Below the pieces are notes generated by a model. The model saw nothing but the letters and a program-made list of their open reading frames with translations. It ran no database searches and was not told the origin of the DNA. The translations under genes and the position numbers were made by a program. A stretch of 30,323 nt of DNA from a virus, in the IMG/VR virus record IMGVR_UViG_3300023192_002121, positions 1 through 30,323 of that record, one strand, 5' to 3'. Shown in pieces: positions 14,524 to 22,760 of this stretch; the first letter of the stretch is position 1, and every line of letters begins with the position of its first letter.

Positions 14524-14545
14524 ACAGAAGTGGGGCACTTTTCTT
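14524..14545 (+). terminator. Possible weak terminator after the tmRNA
   Basis: AAGTG, a GGG loop and CACTT, followed by TTCTT, form a short hairpin with a T-rich tail at the end of the tmRNA. The stem is only five pairs, so it may instead be the 3' end structure of the coding piece. Confidence 0.3.
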
Positions 14546-14558
14546 ATAAGGAATTAAT

Positions 14559-14801
14559 ATGAACCAAGGATATGAAGTAAAATACAAGCTACCTAATATG
14601 TGGTTTTGGAGAAAACTTAAAAATATTGTTGAAGATGGAATTATTGAAGAAAATAAGTGTAGATGGTTTTCTACTAAACATAGAGAAAGAATTGAAATAC
14701 CCCTAACTTGTGAATTTTATTTTTCCGAAGAACGACAAGATATAATTGATAACAGACATAAAGAAGAGCTAGATGCACTTCCAGGTATAAAAATACCATA
14801 A
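14559..14801 (+). CDS. Hypothetical protein
   Basis: An 80-residue soluble protein starting MNQGYEVKYKLPNMWFWRKLKN, with alternating aromatic and charged residues and ending in LPGIKIP. TAAGGA lies at the right distance before ATG 14559. I recognise no family. Similar small proteins with a V-x-Y-x-L-P-xxx-FWRK opening may be expected in related phages, but I cannot confirm this. It precedes the glycosyltransferase-like gene by four bases. Confidence 0.6.
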   Translation: MNQGYEVKYKLPNMWFWRKLKNIVEDGIIEENKCRWFSTKHRERIEIPLTCEFYFSEERQDIIDNRHKEELDALPGIKIP

Positions 14802-14805
14802 AATT

Positions 14806-15522
14806 ATGAATATTTATTACATAACCAGCGAAATTGAATCCACTCTTAGTGGTAAAACTAGATGGAATAATTTAACTAAAAAACAAATTCTTAAAAAAAG
14901 TTGGATTAGTTTAAATCAAAGTATAAATGAAACAGATTATATTCATATTATACACGACAAAGTTTCTAAAAACACATTAAATTGGATGTCTGAAACCTCC
15001 CAAGGACTAGTAAAATTTATCCCCGTTAAAAGGTTATCTCTAAATAAGTATAATTTTTTAGCTACAACTTTTTCGGTTTTAGAAACTGCATTAAAAGATT
15101 CAGAAAGAACCGATTTACACATGATTATCGAAGATGATTATCTATTTGTTTATGATGCTTTAGATGTTATTAGAGAAAATATGAAATATTGGCATAGTTT
15201 TGGTATCCCCTATGATTCTCCAAATAGATATAAAGAAGGCATACCGTGTCAAATATTTGTTGGATTAGACAGACATTGGAGAACTGTTAATAGGTGTGAA
15301 GGATGGACAATGTTTGCATCAACACAAATATGGGAATCTTATATAAGTAAAATAAAAGAAGCTACAAAAGAAAATGATTGGTCTATATTTGCTAAAATTA
15401 TACAAGATGCGCCGATTATTTCTCCAATGCCTGGTGTGGCGTGTCATTTAAAAAATAATGAAATAACACCATTAATAAATTGGACAGACATTTGGCAAGC
15501 TATTGAAACTCAAGAAGGATAG
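14806..15522 (+). CDS. Glycosyltransferase-like protein
   Basis: A 238-residue protein. IIEDDYLF at about 105-112 is placed like the metal-binding EDD/DxD of GT-A glycosyltransferases, following a long helical segment (NFLATTFSVLETALKDSE). The opening MNIYYITSEIES and the late CEGWTMFAS (acceptor-side G-W-T-M-F) fit a GT2-like or LPS GT25-like fold. No membrane segment is seen, so it should act in the cytosol. It is the first of four glycosyltransferase-like genes in this half of the window. The donor and acceptor are unknown. Confidence 0.6.
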   Translation: MNIYYITSEIESTLSGKTRWNNLTKKQILKKSWISLNQSINETDYIHIIHDKVSKNTLNWMSETSQGLVKFIPVKRLSLNKYNFLATTFSVLETALKDSERTDLHMIIEDDYLFVYDALDVIRENMKYWHSFGIPYDSPNRYKEGIPCQIFVGLDRHWRTVNRCEGWTMFASTQIWESYISKIKEATKENDWSIFAKIIQDAPIISPMPGVACHLKNNEITPLINWTDIWQAIETQEG

Positions 15523-15534
15523 AATGAATAAAAA

Positions 15535-15756
15535 ATGAGATATATATGTGATGTTCTTTATGAAATGCGAGCATGCACTAAGACTTTAAACTTTTCTTAT
15601 TTGATAGGAATGATTGAAGAACTACAAACTCTTGCAAATCGAATGGAGGAACGCTTGTACGAAATGAAGGATTTTGAGTACCTTCATGAAGAAATTAGAG
15701 CTTTGAAAAAGAAGAAGAAGAAGTTAGAAAAAGAAGTAGCGGCGCTGGAAGAATGA
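15535..15756 (+). CDS. Small coiled-coil protein
   Basis: A 73-residue protein whose C-terminal half, from MEERLYEMKDFEYLHEEI onward, is a highly charged coiled coil ending in a run of lysines and VAALEE. The stop overlaps the epimerase ATG by four bases (ATGA), so it is translated together with that gene. No catalytic motif. ATG 15535 has no clear Shine-Dalgarno, although AAGGATAG ends the previous gene. Confidence 0.55.
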   Translation: MRYICDVLYEMRACTKTLNFSYLIGMIEELQTLANRMEERLYEMKDFEYLHEEIRALKKKKKKLEKEVAALEE

Positions 15757-16772
15757 ATAAAAAAAGAATATATATAACTGGTACAGCAGGATTATTAGGA
15801 AGTTGGATTGCTAGAAAATTTATAAATAAAAAGTGGGAAGTTAGAGGTTGTGATAATTTAGTAGGCGGATTAAAAGATAATTTACCCCATCCTGATTACG
15901 CTAAAATTGATAAAATTGATATTTTAGATTTAGATGCACTAAAAGAATCAATGAAAGGTTCGAATATTGTTGTTCATTGTGCCGCTCTTCCATATGAAGG
16001 ACTTTCTGTATTTAGTCCAAAACTTATTGTAGAAAATATTGTGGGCGGTACTGTTAGCGTAGCCAGCGCTGCTATTCATAACAATGTTGAATTGTTTGTA
16101 AATTGTAGTTCTATGGCTAGATATGGTGCACAAGAACCTCCTTTTACAGAAGACATGCCAAGAAGTCCAGAAGATCCTTACGGATTAGCTAAGGCGCAAG
16201 CAGAAGAACATTTAGAACTATTATATAAACTTCATGGACTAAAATATTTTACTATAGTTCCACATAATATTATTGGAATTGGGCAAAGATATATGGACCC
16301 GTTTAGAAATGTTGTTGCTATTATGATTAATAGACTAAAATTAAATAAAAAAATTATTATTTACGGAGATGGGGAGCAAAAAAGAAGTTTTAGTAACATT
16401 GATGATTGTGTAGTTGCGATTGAAAGACTTATTGATAGTGAAAAAGATTTATGTGGGCAAGTTTATAATATTGGACCTGATGATAATGAAATTTCAATTA
16501 AAGACTTAGCATATAAAGTTGGACATCATTGTGGTGTGTATCCTCATTTTGAACATTTTCCAGATAGACCAGGAGAAGTCAAATACGCGTGGTGTTCTAG
16601 TAAAAAAATTAAAGAAGAATTTAATTATAACACAACAAAAACATTAGATCAAACTATTCAAGAAATGTGTAATTGGATTAATAAAAGAGGACCACAAGAA
16701 TTTGAATACACACTAAATTTAGAATTTGAAAAGGAAAATACTCCAGAAACATGGAAGAAGAAACTAATATAG
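15753..16772 (+). CDS. NAD-dependent epimerase/dehydratase (extended SDR)
   Basis: A 339-residue nucleotide-sugar enzyme. GTAGLLG at 10-16 is the Rossmann GxxGxxG, NCSSM at 117-121 holds the catalytic Ser, and Tyr143 and Lys147 (YGLAK) complete the SDR triad. Later blocks VPHNIIGIGQRYMDP and GDGEQKRSFSNIDD match the NDP-sugar-binding segments of GalE, WbpP and related enzymes. It interconverts or modifies a UDP- or GDP-sugar. Close neighbours are glycosyltransferases, and the aminotransferase at 11441 is in the same direction, so it likely prepares a precursor for glycan assembly. Confidence 0.88.
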   Translation: MNKKRIYITGTAGLLGSWIARKFINKKWEVRGCDNLVGGLKDNLPHPDYAKIDKIDILDLDALKESMKGSNIVVHCAALPYEGLSVFSPKLIVENIVGGTVSVASAAIHNNVELFVNCSSMARYGAQEPPFTEDMPRSPEDPYGLAKAQAEEHLELLYKLHGLKYFTIVPHNIIGIGQRYMDPFRNVVAIMINRLKLNKKIIIYGDGEQKRSFSNIDDCVVAIERLIDSEKDLCGQVYNIGPDDNEISIKDLAYKVGHHCGVYPHFEHFPDRPGEVKYAWCSSKKIKEEFNYNTTKTLDQTIQEMCNWINKRGPQEFEYTLNLEFEKENTPETWKKKLI

Positions 16773-17521
16773 AAAAAGAACCAACTATTATTTGTCCATT
16801 TGTATTTGAAAACGAAATACAAAGAGTAAGAGATAATTATTGGGAATTACCCTTTATGTTTGAGAGAGATGACGCACAAATTGGTTCAGATATGATGTAT
16901 CAAAAAATGTGGAACTCTACTGATAATGATATCTTTATATTTCATGCAGATATGTCTCATGCAGAAGAGGATGAATCGCCGACCGCGTGGTATGAAAAAC
17001 TTCTACCTTATGTAGATAAATATCCAGAGGCAGGAATTATAGGTTGTTTATTATTATATCCAGCAAAAGATGATGATCAAAATTACTATGTAGAACACGC
17101 AGGAGGACAATTTGATGAAAACGGAAATCCTGAACACATTGGAAGTGGAGTAGATGTTCAAAATCAAAAATTTTTTAAAGAACCAGTTTCTGACACAGGT
17201 CAGTTTGATTATGTAAGAGAAATACCTTGGATTACATTTGGAGGTATTTATATCCGTAGACAAGTATTAGATGAAATAGGAAATTTTGATCCTTCATACG
17301 AGTGGACATATAATAGAGATGTTGATTATTGTATGAGAGTCAGAGAAGCAGGATGGAAGATATATCAAGTACCTGTAAAACTTATTCATATGCAAAGTGC
17401 TGACAATAAAAGATTAGCCACGCCAGAAAATCGATCTGCTGAAGCAAGAAATTTAGAAAAAGTAAAAGCAACATGGAAAGAAACAAAATTTTGGAAAAAT
17501 TTGGATAAAAAAATTGATTGA
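16751..17521 (+). CDS. Family 2-type glycosyltransferase
   Basis: A 256-residue protein. The C-terminal block FGGIYIRRQVLDEIGNFD, then NRDVDYCMRVREAGWKIYQVP and LIHMQS is the acceptor-site and ED region typical of GT2 rhamnosyl or N-acetylglucosaminyl transferases. FIFHADMSHAE at about 61-71 may hold the DxD-like metal site. It starts within the last 22 bases of the epimerase gene, so the two are coupled. It probably transfers a sugar made by that enzyme. Confidence 0.78.
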   Translation: MEEETNIEKEPTIICPFVFENEIQRVRDNYWELPFMFERDDAQIGSDMMYQKMWNSTDNDIFIFHADMSHAEEDESPTAWYEKLLPYVDKYPEAGIIGCLLLYPAKDDDQNYYVEHAGGQFDENGNPEHIGSGVDVQNQKFFKEPVSDTGQFDYVREIPWITFGGIYIRRQVLDEIGNFDPSYEWTYNRDVDYCMRVREAGWKIYQVPVKLIHMQSADNKRLATPENRSAEARNLEKVKATWKETKFWKNLDKKID

Positions 17522-18191
17522 ACATAACTATTATATTCCTATTTTTTTAAAACATTTTGATGCTGGTAAAATACTAGAATATGATGATGTTAAAAAATTG
17601 TATGATAGAGATATATTTAATAAACATAAAAAAACTAAGGAAGCTTCTGCTAATTGGTTTTTAACACAACATATTAATTTAAAGGCTATGTTACCAGAAT
17701 TTTATAAATGGATAGAAAAAGTTTTTGAAGATAAAATAACTGCAACTAGATTATATGTTACTCCTACTTCTTCTTTTACTCCGATTCATACAGACGGTTA
17801 TAAATGGTCAATAAATATTCCTTTAATTGGTTGCAAAAATAGTTTTAATGTATGGTATAATATGAATCCAGATAGTGAGTCTCAGTTTCATTATATAGAG
17901 GATAAAAATAAATTAATTAGTCATCAGAAAAGTGCTAAATCAGCCTGGTCTTATAAAGTAACAGATATGATTAATATATTAGAAAAAGTAGAATTAAATG
18001 GACCAGTGTTATATAATACTTCTATTCCACATAATGTAATTACAGGTCATGCACAAAATGAAAAAGATGAGCCTATTTTAAGAATTATACTTAGTATAAG
18101 AATAGAAAAAAGTAAACATACTACATTTAAAATCGCATCTAAAAATTGTAAAATTTTGGATTTCGAAAAAATGAAAGGAATTTTAAATTAA
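17514..18191 (+). CDS. 2OG-Fe(II) oxygenase-like protein
   Basis: A 225-residue protein with His92 and Asp94 (PIHTDGYKWS), a distal His173 (SIPHNVITG) and Arg190 or Arg196 (LRIILSIRI), consistent with the dioxygenase facial triad. WSINIPLIGCKNSFNVWY between them has the usual beta-helix rhythm. The only in-frame start near the previous gene is TTG 17514, which overlaps its stop by 8 bases. It is one of three oxygenases in the glycosyltransferase region, which hints at hydroxylation of a glycan-linked residue or sugar, but the substrate is not visible. Confidence 0.7.
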   Translation: MIEHNYYIPIFLKHFDAGKILEYDDVKKLYDRDIFNKHKKTKEASANWFLTQHINLKAMLPEFYKWIEKVFEDKITATRLYVTPTSSFTPIHTDGYKWSINIPLIGCKNSFNVWYNMNPDSESQFHYIEDKNKLISHQKSAKSAWSYKVTDMINILEKVELNGPVLYNTSIPHNVITGHAQNEKDEPILRIILSIRIEKSKHTTFKIASKNCKILDFEKMKGILN

Positions 18192-18376
18192 TGATTGATC
18201 GTCGAGTACTAGAGCACTTCAAACATTCCCGCACCGAACAGCCGATCCGCGCATTGATTAATCTACGTGATGATCTTAAGATAGAAATGGAAGATCAGGA
18301 AATCTCAAGATCAATAAGAAACTATAAGAAAGAACTTATGGATGCTGTTGTGATGGTAATAAAATATTATGAATAA
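18191..18376 (+). CDS. Hypothetical protein
   Basis: A 61-residue charged helical protein (IDRRVLEHFKHSRTEQPIRALINLRDDL), with no known motif. Its ATG overlaps the previous stop by one base and its end overlaps the next start by 8 bases. The 5' half is less AT-rich than its neighbours, consistent with a real coding gene. Confidence 0.55.
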   Translation: MIDRRVLEHFKHSRTEQPIRALINLRDDLKIEMEDQEISRSIRNYKKELMDAVVMVIKYYE

Positions 18377-18572
18377 AACTATTAATGTTGGTGAAGGCAC
18401 AGAAAACGTAGAAATCAATCAAACGGTTATACAACCAGAACCTAGTGGTCCAAGTGTGGGTGGTGTAAGTCTCACAACTGGATATGGTTGGGGTGTTGAC
18501 GTTGGTATAATTTTGTTGATTGTTGGATTTCTGTATGTTATGAAAAAGTTTGTTGATAAATGGATTAAATAA
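18369..18572 (+). CDS. Small single-pass membrane protein
   Basis: A 67-residue protein with a polar N-terminal half (GEGTENVEINQTVIQPEPSG), then one membrane segment (VDVGIILLIVGFLYVM at about 43-58) and a basic end KKFVDKWIK. The topology would be N-out, C-in by the positive-inside rule. It could be a holin-like, spanin-like or host-envelope protein, but I see no lipobox and no endolysin neighbour. Confidence 0.6.
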   Translation: MNKTINVGEGTENVEINQTVIQPEPSGPSVGGVSLTTGYGWGVDVGIILLIVGFLYVMKKFVDKWIK

Positions 18573-18593
18573 TGAAATACAAGGAAGTTAATA

Positions 18594-18917
18594 ATGGCTG
18601 AAAATGAAAACCAATGGTTTATGAGTGATCAAGAATTTAAAGATAAGCTTTCAGGTTATTTAAATACTGTGAAAAATAGAAAAAGAAAAATGGTAAATAA
18701 TTTTAAGGTAAAAGATAATATTAGTTTAACATTATTTTTAACTATGACAGGAGTAGTATTAATAATAATTAGTGCTTTAGCAATGCTAATATTTATTCCT
18801 AGTTTTTTAATAATATTATTACTGTTATCACCAATAATTGTACTAGAAGTAATAATTAGAGAATTATTTAAAAGAAAGGAAAAAATTAATGAAGACAATT
18901 CAAAAGGAATTGATTGA
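18594..18917 (+). CDS. Small two-pass membrane protein
   Basis: A 107-residue protein with a polar, lysine-rich N-terminal 45 residues, then two adjacent hydrophobic stretches (LFLTMTGVVLIIISALAMLI and PSFLIILLLLSPIIVLEVII) and a short charged tail. This is a hairpin-type membrane protein with both ends in the cytosol by the positive-inside rule. AAGGAAG precedes ATG 18594. It is adjacent to another small membrane gene. A holin role is possible but there is no direct evidence. Confidence 0.6.
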   Translation: MAENENQWFMSDQEFKDKLSGYLNTVKNRKRKMVNNFKVKDNISLTLFLTMTGVVLIIISALAMLIFIPSFLIILLLLSPIIVLEVIIRELFKRKEKINEDNSKGID

Positions 18918-19596
18918 AAACCATTTTATAAAGTCTGTAAAAGATGCGGAAATGGGAAAATCTAAATTAGGAGATAATCAAAAAGAAGTTTATGGAACTT
19001 CTGGTGACGGAGTAAGAAATTTTATAAATAATATTTGTAGTTTAAGTATTTTAAATACATATGCAGAATTTGGTGTTTACCGAGGAGCTTCGTTTCTTTG
19101 TGCTATGTATAATAATAAAAATATTACTAACGCATACGGATTTGATAATTATAAATACGACGCAATATCTCCAGACAGATGGAAAGAAGACGGACATCCT
19201 AATGTTAAATCAGCATTAGAACAAAATATATGGCTATATAAAGAAAGATGGCATGGAGAAGGTAAAATTATTTTATTTGAAGATGATTTTATAAAAGAAA
19301 CAAAAGTTTCCGATATTAGTAAAAAAATTGATGTTGTATTTTATGACGCAGGAAAGGTGTCAAAAAATGTTGATGAATTATTACAAAAATATAAGCCTGT
19401 TTTAGATAAACATTTTATTATTGCGTTTACTGATTTTTCAGATGTAGGTATTAAAAATACTGTAGAAAATTCAATTAAAAATAACAATTACGTGGTTCAT
19501 TTATATAAACTATATCCAGATACTGGACCGAGCATAACAGGTAGAACTGCAATAGGAATGTATTATTTAGAAAATAAAATAACTGTAAAGGCGTAA
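18889..19596 (+). CDS. SAM-dependent methyltransferase-like protein (class I)
   Basis: A 235-residue protein with YAEFGVYRGASFLCAM at about 58-73, the motif I loop (E/DxGxxxG) seen in TylF and Methyltransf_24-type O-methyltransferases, followed by GFDNYKYD (motif II acidic region) and DVVFYDAG (motif IV). The family methylates sugar or small-molecule hydroxyls. AAAGGAAAAAATTA precedes the ATG. It sits between membrane proteins and two glycosyltransferases, in keeping with glycan methylation. Confidence 0.65.
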   Translation: MKTIQKELIENHFIKSVKDAEMGKSKLGDNQKEVYGTSGDGVRNFINNICSLSILNTYAEFGVYRGASFLCAMYNNKNITNAYGFDNYKYDAISPDRWKEDGHPNVKSALEQNIWLYKERWHGEGKIILFEDDFIKETKVSDISKKIDVVFYDAGKVSKNVDELLQKYKPVLDKHFIIAFTDFSDVGIKNTVENSIKNNNYVVHLYKLYPDTGPSITGRTAIGMYYLENKITVKA

Positions 19597-19598
19597 TA

Positions 19599-20417
19599 AT
19601 GTTAAAAAAATCAGTTATTTCGTTGATAAGTTATGATGCTTATATGTTACCCTCTAGTATTAAAACATATTATAAATATGTTGATGAAATTATATTAGGA
19701 CTAGATGAAGATCGAATTTCATGGAGTGGAAATAAATTTACTTTTGATGAAGAAAAACTATGGGCAGAATTACAAAAAATTGATTCTGATGATAAAATTA
19801 GTATAATTGAATCAAATTTTCATAAAAGTAATATAGCAATACAAAACGATAATTATGAAAGAAACTTTCTAAAATCTCAATGTTCTCACGATTGGATATT
19901 TAGTTTTGATGCAGATGAGCAATTAGTAAATACTAAAGATTTTTTTATAAGATTTTTACCTTTAGCTACTAGATATTATGATAAATATGATCTTACATTT
20001 AGATGGTTTACACCATATAAGAAAATAGGTATTGATTATTTAATAATAGCTAATGAAGATAATAGACTTCATAAAGAAACTCCACAAGGTTTTGCAACGC
20101 ATAAAAATAATGTTTTTACTTATGCTAGATGGACAAATAATAAAAAACATTTATTATCACCATTATGTGTATTGCATTGGAGTTTATGTAGAGAAAAAGA
20201 TGATTTACACCAAAAAATAAATAATATCGGTCACAGCAATATAGCAAAAGAAGATCCTTTTTACGAAACATGGCAAAAAGTAACATTAGATAATTTTGAT
20301 CAATTAAAAGATTTTAAAACATCAGGTTTTGGTAATAATCAATGGCCTAAGTTAATAAAAATACCTGAATCAATGTTAATAGAAGTATGTGAACACGAAT
20401 CGAGAACGGATTATTAA
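19599..20417 (+). CDS. Family 2-like glycosyltransferase
   Basis: A 272-residue protein opening KSVISLISYDAYMLPSSI, with DWIFSFDADEQLV at about 97-109. DADE is the metal-binding motif common in GT2 proteins that add sugars with a late-positioned DxD. It lacks membrane segments. It starts two bases after the methyltransferase stop and ends one base before the next glycosyltransferase start. The later GFATHKNNVFTYARW could belong to the acceptor site. Specificity is unknown. Confidence 0.75.
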   Translation: MLKKSVISLISYDAYMLPSSIKTYYKYVDEIILGLDEDRISWSGNKFTFDEEKLWAELQKIDSDDKISIIESNFHKSNIAIQNDNYERNFLKSQCSHDWIFSFDADEQLVNTKDFFIRFLPLATRYYDKYDLTFRWFTPYKKIGIDYLIIANEDNRLHKETPQGFATHKNNVFTYARWTNNKKHLLSPLCVLHWSLCREKDDLHQKINNIGHSNIAKEDPFYETWQKVTLDNFDQLKDFKTSGFGNNQWPKLIKIPESMLIEVCEHESRTDY

Positions 20418-20418
20418 T

Positions 20419-21591
20419 ATGAATATAGAAATATTTGGAAAATTTTACGACAACCATTCGTTGGCAATTATAAATAGAAATATTTTAATTCAATTATCGC
20501 AAAATAAAAATTTTAAAGTAGCTATAACGCCTACAGATGGGTACAATCCTGATTATAAAGTTGATAAAGAAATAATCAGATTATTAAAAAAACACCAAGC
20601 TGTACAATTTGATGCTCCTGATATACAATTACGACATTCGTATCCACCTATGTGGAGATGGCCTGCGTCAGAAAAAACAAAAATTATTTATATACAACCA
20701 TGGGAATGGTCACGATTTCCAATGGAATGGCAATATAAATTTGAAACATTTACTGATGCTTTAATTGTTCCTAGTCAATGGGAGGCTAATGTTATTTTAA
20801 ATGGAGGTATTAATCCAAATAAAATATTTGTAGTTCCTAACGGATATGATCCTATGATATTTAACAATCAAGAAGAAGAAAAATCAGAATATCTTGATAA
20901 AAATAAGAAATATGTTTTTGTTTTCGTCGGAAACGGTCAGTTTAGAAAAGGTGCAGATTTAGTAATTAATGCGTGGAAAGATTCATTTAAGTTAGCTGAT
21001 AATTGTCAGTTATTTATTAAAGATAGCCCACAAATATATGGGCAATCCACAATTTTTCAACAAATAATGGCCTTGCAATATAATACTGGATGTGGTACTA
21101 TAATTTATAATGATGACTGTTTATCAGACCGAGAAATGGCAAAAATTTATAAACAAGCTCTTGCTATAGTTGCTCCATATAGAGGTGAAGGATTCGGAAT
21201 GCATATCCAAGAAGCAGCAGCTTGTGGCGCTATTCCAATCATATCTAGAGGTGGTCCAACTGATGAATTTATATCTGATGAAATTTCAATAAAAATTGCG
21301 ACAGGTCAAAAAATAGAAAATCTTATGGCGGATCACATATTTGCAGGTAAGGCAGGCGATGCTCTTACTCTAATGAATACACATGGATATGTGTTAGATC
21401 CCAATTTTGATGAATTAAAAAAAGCAATAAAAAACTTATATCATCATCACGAAAAACAAAATATAATTGATAGTGTTAAAAATTCAAAATTAGAAAATAC
21501 ATGGGAGAATGTAGGTAACCGTTATATAAGTATTTTTGATACGGTATTAAGCAAAAACGGTAAACCTTCAAGAATGAATTATGTCAGATAA
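20419..21591 (+). CDS. Family 1/4-type glycosyltransferase (GT-B)
   Basis: A 390-residue protein. ATG 20419 is chosen because the protein then opens MNIEIFGKFYDNHSLAI. A GT-B fold is shown by VPSQWEANVI, IFVVPNGYDP, FVGNGQFRKGADLVINAW and especially PYRGEGFGMHIQEAAACGAIPI, the EX7E-type donor-binding block of GT4. It should be a retaining enzyme using a nucleotide sugar. It follows the GT2 gene directly and overlaps the Fe-S carrier gene by 11 bases. Confidence 0.85.
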   Translation: MNIEIFGKFYDNHSLAIINRNILIQLSQNKNFKVAITPTDGYNPDYKVDKEIIRLLKKHQAVQFDAPDIQLRHSYPPMWRWPASEKTKIIYIQPWEWSRFPMEWQYKFETFTDALIVPSQWEANVILNGGINPNKIFVVPNGYDPMIFNNQEEEKSEYLDKNKKYVFVFVGNGQFRKGADLVINAWKDSFKLADNCQLFIKDSPQIYGQSTIFQQIMALQYNTGCGTIIYNDDCLSDREMAKIYKQALAIVAPYRGEGFGMHIQEAAACGAIPIISRGGPTDEFISDEISIKIATGQKIENLMADHIFAGKAGDALTLMNTHGYVLDPNFDELKKAIKNLYHHHEKQNIIDSVKNSKLENTWENVGNRYISIFDTVLSKNGKPSRMNYVR

Positions 21592-22135
21592 AAAGTCACA
21601 GCTACCTTCCGAGGTTAAAGATTGGTTAGATGGGTTTTTCAATGATGATAAACCTACTGAGCCTATAGAAAATGAACCATCTTCATTTGATTTATCTACG
21701 TTTATGGAAGAACAAAATAATCTTTCTCTCGATGAAAAAATTCTCAGAGATTTTCACGGAAACGAAGTTGAATTCGATGAAACCTATAAAAACATACTAC
21801 CAACTTTATCTAAAAAAGCTAAAACATACATCGAATCACAATTAGAAAAAAAAGATGAATATTTTAGAATTGAAGTAGCAGGAGGTGGATGTAGTGGTTT
21901 TCAGTATGAATTTAAAATTACGGACGATCCAATACTGGAAGACGATAAATGTATTTCAAAAAATCCAAAAACATATATAGATGCCACAAGCTTAAATTAT
22001 ATGCCAGGAGCTATAATTGATTGGGATGAATCAGATTTTGGTGGACGACTAGTTATCAATAATCCAGGTGCTAAACAAAGTTGTGGGTGCGGATCAAGTT
22101 TTTCGTTTGATTGGAACGCATATGAACCTGCATAA
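21581..22135 (+). CDS. A-type iron-sulfur carrier (IscA/ErpA/HesB-like) with N-terminal extension
   Basis: A 184-residue protein whose last 110 residues are an A-type carrier: Cys104 (GGCSGFQY) and Cys168 and Cys170 (SCGCGSSF) are the three cluster-binding cysteines. The first 70 residues are an extra acidic, Pro- and Asp-rich region (WLDGFFNDDKPTEPIENEP) not found in bacterial IscA. A-type carriers pass 4Fe-4S clusters to enzymes such as radical SAM proteins, several of whose partners are in this window. HesB-like genes are known from marine phages. Confidence 0.9.
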   Translation: MSDKKSQLPSEVKDWLDGFFNDDKPTEPIENEPSSFDLSTFMEEQNNLSLDEKILRDFHGNEVEFDETYKNILPTLSKKAKTYIESQLEKKDEYFRIEVAGGGCSGFQYEFKITDDPILEDDKCISKNPKTYIDATSLNYMPGAIIDWDESDFGGRLVINNPGAKQSCGCGSSFSFDWNAYEPA

Positions 22136-22760
22136 TTGGATAACTAAAAATAGTAATTTACCTTGGTTAGAATTAAGAATAGATATTCCTTTTATTAATA
22201 TGTTAGAAGAAGCAATATCTTTAAAAAAAGAGTTTGTGGAACATAGAGAAAATGATTCGTCTAACGGTTATTCACATAAAGGATGGAAAAGTTTATGCAT
22301 ACATGGAATAAGTTCTGAAAAAACTAATCATTACACAGAATATGGATACACAAGTAATAAAGAAACACCTTATATTTGGACGGAAGCTAGTGAGAAAGCT
22401 CCCGTTACTACTAACTTTTTTAAAGAAACATTTCCTATGTCAGAATACTATAGAGTACGATTTATGTTGCTTGAATCAGGGGGATATATTAGTCCACATC
22501 GAGACACAGAAAAAAGTTCTTTAAGTCCTATTAATATAGCACTTAACATGCCAAAAGGTTGTCTTTTTAAATTTGAAAAACATGGATTAGTTCCAATAAA
22601 AACGGGACAAAGTTTTTTATTAGACGTATCTAATAAACATGCTTATATGAATAAGTCTTTTGATGATAGATATCATATTATTGTACACGGAAAGACAAAT
22701 ACACCTGAATGGAGAAGATTAGTAGAAGTAAGTTATGCGAAAAATGGGATTAGAATGTAA
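22122..22760 (+). CDS. Aspartyl/asparaginyl-hydroxylase-like 2OG oxygenase
   Basis: A 212-residue protein from ATG 22122, which overlaps the Fe-S gene by 14 bases; an upstream TTG would overlap by 68. His126 and Asp128 (YISPHRDTE) with distal His173 (NKHAYMN) and Arg183 (DDRYHIIVHG) fit the aspartyl/asparaginyl beta-hydroxylase branch (PHxD...H...R). PINIALNMPKGCLFKFE between them matches the strand pattern. The acceptor is unknown. Confidence 0.72.
   Translation: MNLHNWITKNSNLPWLELRIDIPFINMLEEAISLKKEFVEHRENDSSNGYSHKGWKSLCIHGISSEKTNHYTEYGYTSNKETPYIWTEASEKAPVTTNFFKETFPMSEYYRVRFMLLESGGYISPHRDTEKSSLSPINIALNMPKGCLFKFEKHGLVPIKTGQSFLLDVSNKHAYMNKSFDDRYHIIVHGKTNTPEWRRLVEVSYAKNGIRM

Larger units (their letters stand above)
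14215..14540 (+). ncRNA. ssrA: Permuted two-piece tmRNA (ssrA), alphaproteobacterial type
   Basis: The acceptor piece comes first. T-arm GGGGG-TGCAATA-CCCCC lies at 14243-14259, then CGCCTCC and ACCA ending at 14270. The coding piece starts at 14366 with GGGGGCG, which pairs with 14260-14266 to give a full 7-bp acceptor stem with the G3-U70 pair that marks alanine identity. AGGATCGACAG at 14377-14387 is the conserved tmRNA D-arm. A tag frame starts at GCT 14453 and reads ANDNEAFEDYRLAA, stopping at TGA 14495-14497. CCGAGAGA at 14403-14410 can pair with TCTCTCGG at 14498-14505. The order acceptor then coding, with a spacer between them, is the circularly permuted form known from alphaproteobacteria. 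The outer ends are approximate. Confidence 0.9.
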
